A stretch of DNA of 64,000 nucleotides from the NCBI RefSeq assembly GCF_002575655.3, contig NC_053037.3, forward strand, positions 447,795,793 to 447,859,792, written 5' to 3'. Made by a program: the position numbers and the translations under genes. This DNA comes from Aegilops tauschii subsp. strangulata (taxonomy: Eukaryota; Streptophyta; Magnoliopsida; Poales; Poaceae). The notes under the pieces were generated by a model. It worked only from the letters and a program-made list of their open reading frames with translations. It searched no databases and was not told where the DNA came from. The first letter of the stretch is position 1; every line of letters begins with the position of its first letter. Below are positions 60,987 to 64,000 of the stretch, piece after piece.

Positions 60987-63966
60987 CGATGCGCGTGGGA
61001 AATGGTTTCAAAGTCGATGTGATCGTCGTCGGCACACTACCTCTACATCTACCGTCGGGATTAGTTTTAGACCTAAATAATTGTTATTTGGTGCGAGCGT
61101 TGAGCATGAACATTATATCTGGATCTTGTTTGATGCGAGATGGTTATTCATTTAAATCAGAGAATAATGGTTGTTCTATTTATATGAGTAATATCTTTTA
61201 TGGTCATGCACCCTTGATGAGTTGTCTATTTCTGTTGAATCTTGATTGTAGTGATACACATATTCATAATATTGAAGCCAAAAGATGCAAAGTTAATAAT
61301 GATAGTGCAACTTATTTGTGGCACTGCCGTTTAGGTCATATTGGTGTAAAGCGCATGAAGAAACTCCATGCTGATGGGCTTTTGGAATCACTTGATTATG
61401 AATCACTTGATAGTAGTGAACCATGCCTTATGGGCAAGATGACTAAGACTCCGTTCTTCGGAACAATGGAGCGAGGAACTGACTTGTTGGAAATAATACA
61501 TACTGATGTATGCTGTCCGATAAGTGTTGAGGCTCGCGGCGGGTATCGTTATTTTCTGACCTTCACAGATGAGTTGAGCAGATATGGGTATATCTACTTA
61601 ATGAAACATAAATCTGAAACATTTGAAAAGTTCAAAGAATTTCAGAGTGAAGTGGAAAATCATCGTAACAAGAAAATAAAGTTTCTATGATCTGATCGTG
61701 GAGGAGAATATTTGAGTTATGAGTTTGGTCTTCATTTGAAACAATGTGGAATAGTTTCGCAACTCACGCCACCTGGAACACCACAGCATAATGGTGTGTC
61801 CGAACGTTGTAATCATACTTTATTAGATATGGTGCGATCTATGATGTCTCTTACTGATTTACCGCTATCGTTTTGAGGTTATGGTTTAGAGACAGCTGCG
61901 TTCACGTTAAATAGGGCACCATCTAAATCTGTTGAGACGACACCATATGAACTGTGGTTTGGCAAGAAACCTAAGCTGTCGTTTCTTAAAGTTTGGGGCT
62001 GCAATGCTTATGTGAAAAAGCGTCAACCTAATAAGCTCGAACCCAAATCGGAGAAATGTGTCTTCATAGGATACCCAAAGGAGACTGTTGGGTACACCTG
62101 CTATCACAGATCCGAAGGCAAGATATTCGTTGCTAAGAATGGATCCTTTCTAGAGAAGGAGTTTCTCTCGAAAGAAGTGAGTGGGAGGAAAGTAGAACTT
62201 GATGAGGTAATTGTACCTTCTCCCGAGTTGGAAAGTAGTTCATCACATAAATCAGTTCTAGTGATTCCTACACCAATTAGTGAGGAAGTTAATGATGATG
62301 ATCATGAAACTTCAAATCAAGTTACTACCGAACCTCATAGGTCAACCAGAGTACGTTCCGCCCCAGAATGGTACGGTAATCCTGTTCTGGAAGTCATGTT
62401 ACTAGACCATGACGAACCTACGAACTATGAGGAAGCGATGATGAGCCCAAATTCCGCGAAATGGCTTGAGGCCATGAAATCTAAGATGGGATCCATGTAT
62501 GAGAACAAAGTGTGGACTTTGGTTGACTTTCCCGATGATCGGCAAGCCATCAAGAATAAATGGACCTTCAAGAAGAATACTGATGCTGACGGTAATGTTA
62601 CTGTCTACAAAGCTCGACTTGTTGCAAAAGGTTTTGGACAAGTTCAATGAGTTGACTACGATGAGACCTTCTCACCCGTAGCGATGCTTAAGTTTGTCCG
62701 AGTCATGTTAGCAATTGCTGCATTTTATGATTATGAAATTTGGCAAATGGATGTCAAAAATGCATTCCTCATGGATTTCTTAAAGAAGAGTTGTATATGA
62801 TGCAACCAGAAGGTTTTGTCGATCCTAAAGGTGCTAACAAAGTGTGCAAGCTCCAGCGATCCATTTATGGACTGGTGCAAGCCTCTCGGAGTTGGAATAT
62901 ATGCTTTGATAGTGTGATCAAAGCATATGATTTTATACAGACTTTTGGAGAAGCCTGGGAGCTCTCTAGCATTTCTAATATTATATGTAGAAGACATATT
63001 GTTGATTGGAAATGATACAGAATTTCTGGATAGCATAAAAGGATACTTGAATAAGAATATTTCAATGAAAGACCTCGGTGAAGCTGCTTATATATTGGGC
63101 ATCAAGATCTACAGAGATAGATCAAGACGCTTAATTGGACTTTCACAAAGCACATACCTTGATAAAGTTTTGAAGAAGTTCAAAATAGATTAGTCAAAGA
63201 AAGGGTTCTTGCCTGTGTTACAACGTGTGAAATTGAGTCAGACTCAATGCCCGACACTGCAGAAGATAGAGAGAAAATGAAAGTCATTCCCTATGCCTCA
63301 GCCATAGGTTCTATCATGTATGCAATGCTATGTACCAGACCTGATGTGTGCCTTGCTATAAGTATAGCAGGGAGGTACCAAAGTAATCCAGGAGTGGATC
63401 ACTAGACAGCGGTCAAGAACATCCTGAAATACCTGAAAAGGACTAAGGATATGTTTCTCGTTTATGGAGGTGACAAAGAGCTCATCGTAAATGGTTACGA
63501 CGATGCAAGCTTTGACACTGATCTGGATGACTCTAAGTCGCAAACCGGATACGTATTTATATTGAATGGTGGAGCTGTTAGTTGGTGCAGTTCCAAGCAG
63601 AGCATCGTGGCAGGACCTACGTGTGAAGCGGAGTACATAGCTGCTTCGGAAGCAACAAATGAAGGAGTCTGGATGAAGGAGTTCATATCCGATCAAGGTG
63701 TTATACCTAGTGCATCGGGTCCAATGAAAATCTTTTGTGACAATACTGGAGCAATAGCCTTAACGAAGGAATCCAGATTTCACAAGAGAACCAAACACAT
63801 CAAGAGACGCTTCAATTCCATCCGCGATCAAGTCAAGGAGGGAGACATAGATATTTGCAAAATACATACGAATCTGAATGTTGTAGACCCGTTGACTAAG
63901 CCTCTTCCACGAGCAAAACATGATCAGCACCAAGACTCCATGGGTGTTAGAATCATTACTATGTAA
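60968..63966 (+). pseudogene. Copia copy B pol: integrase, reverse transcriptase, RNase H (broken)
   Basis: Integrase in 60968-61690 (LWHCRLGHIGVKRMKKLH, LLEIIHTDVCCPIS) ends at a TGA in place of an Arg codon. Further integrase and linker are read at 62012-62650 (EPTNYEEAMMSPNSAKWLEA), ended by TGA in place of Gly. Reverse transcriptase pieces follow at 62740-63193 with a roughly 20-base deletion near 62957 relative to copy A. RNase H runs from 63451 to 63966, with the core SKQSIVAGPTCEAEYIAA intact. Several stops look like C-to-T changes. The element is inactive. Confidence 0.87.
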
Positions 63967-63984
63967 TCTAGATTATTGACTCTA

Positions 63985-64000
63985 GTGCAAGTGGGAGACT
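63985..64000 (+). promoter_or_regulatory. Polypurine tract and first base of the next LTR
   Basis: The sequence CAAGTGGGAGAC at 63988-63999 equals the tract before 57083. The final T at 64000 is the first base expected of the next LTR, so copy B ends precisely at the window edge. Confidence 0.7.

Overview
The window looks like a chromosome segment from a wheat-tribe grass (Triticeae). The evidence is the Triticeae-type repeats: an Au-type SINE, BARE/Angela-type Copia LTRs, CACTA elements with palindromic subterminal repeats, and Stowaway MITEs with CTCCCTCCGT ends. The host proteins also resemble grass orthologues. No prokaryotic features, tRNA genes, rRNA genes or CRISPR arrays were seen.

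Three host genes can be resolved exon by exon, all on the minus strand and all with open reading frames. They are a B1-type mitotic cyclin (2020-4543, 9 coding exons, 455 aa), a SCAB-family plant actin-binding protein (11001-16945, 12 coding exons plus a 5'UTR exon near 17.8 kb, 494 aa) and the RNA polymerase subunit NRPB5 (35566-37445, 4 exons, 210 aa). They are unrelated housekeeping or cell-cycle genes, not an operon-like group. The cyclin has consensus G2/M (MSA) promoter motifs upstream.

The DNA between them is mostly transposons. From 1 to 10.6 kb there are Stowaway MITEs, an Au SINE, a 161-bp hAT-type MITE with a perfect 8-bp target duplication, a 389-bp foldback and a decayed TE remnant. 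A hAT-type element sits in the large SCAB intron. A non-autonomous Harbinger-type element (18.6-19.7 kb) is followed by a nearly complete PIF/Harbinger transposon (19806-23762) whose DDE transposase is intact after splicing. A full-length but broken LINE (24870-33314) lies inside an older Myb-like TE remnant.

From 38 kb to the end there is a deep nest. A GRF-zinc-finger fragment is interrupted by Angela-type Copia sequence. That Copia's RNase H region is split by a CACTA transposon (40446-56805, TSD ACT). The CACTA in turn carries an 8-kb LTR element without recognisable pol (42815-50899, TSD GTGCC). The Copia sequence continues as a 5'-truncated copy, a single shared LTR (57083-58774) and a second internal region. 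The second internal region ends exactly at the first base of the next LTR, at position 64000.

The most interesting signals are two long hairpins inside the CACTA (one built from inverted copies of a B3-domain-like fragment), a CACTA-borne coiled-coil/membrane-anchor gene, the duplicated destruction box of the cyclin, and the intact Harbinger transposase. I found no convincing wholly new enzymatic system. All exon models are read from splice signals and family resemblance, not from transcripts.
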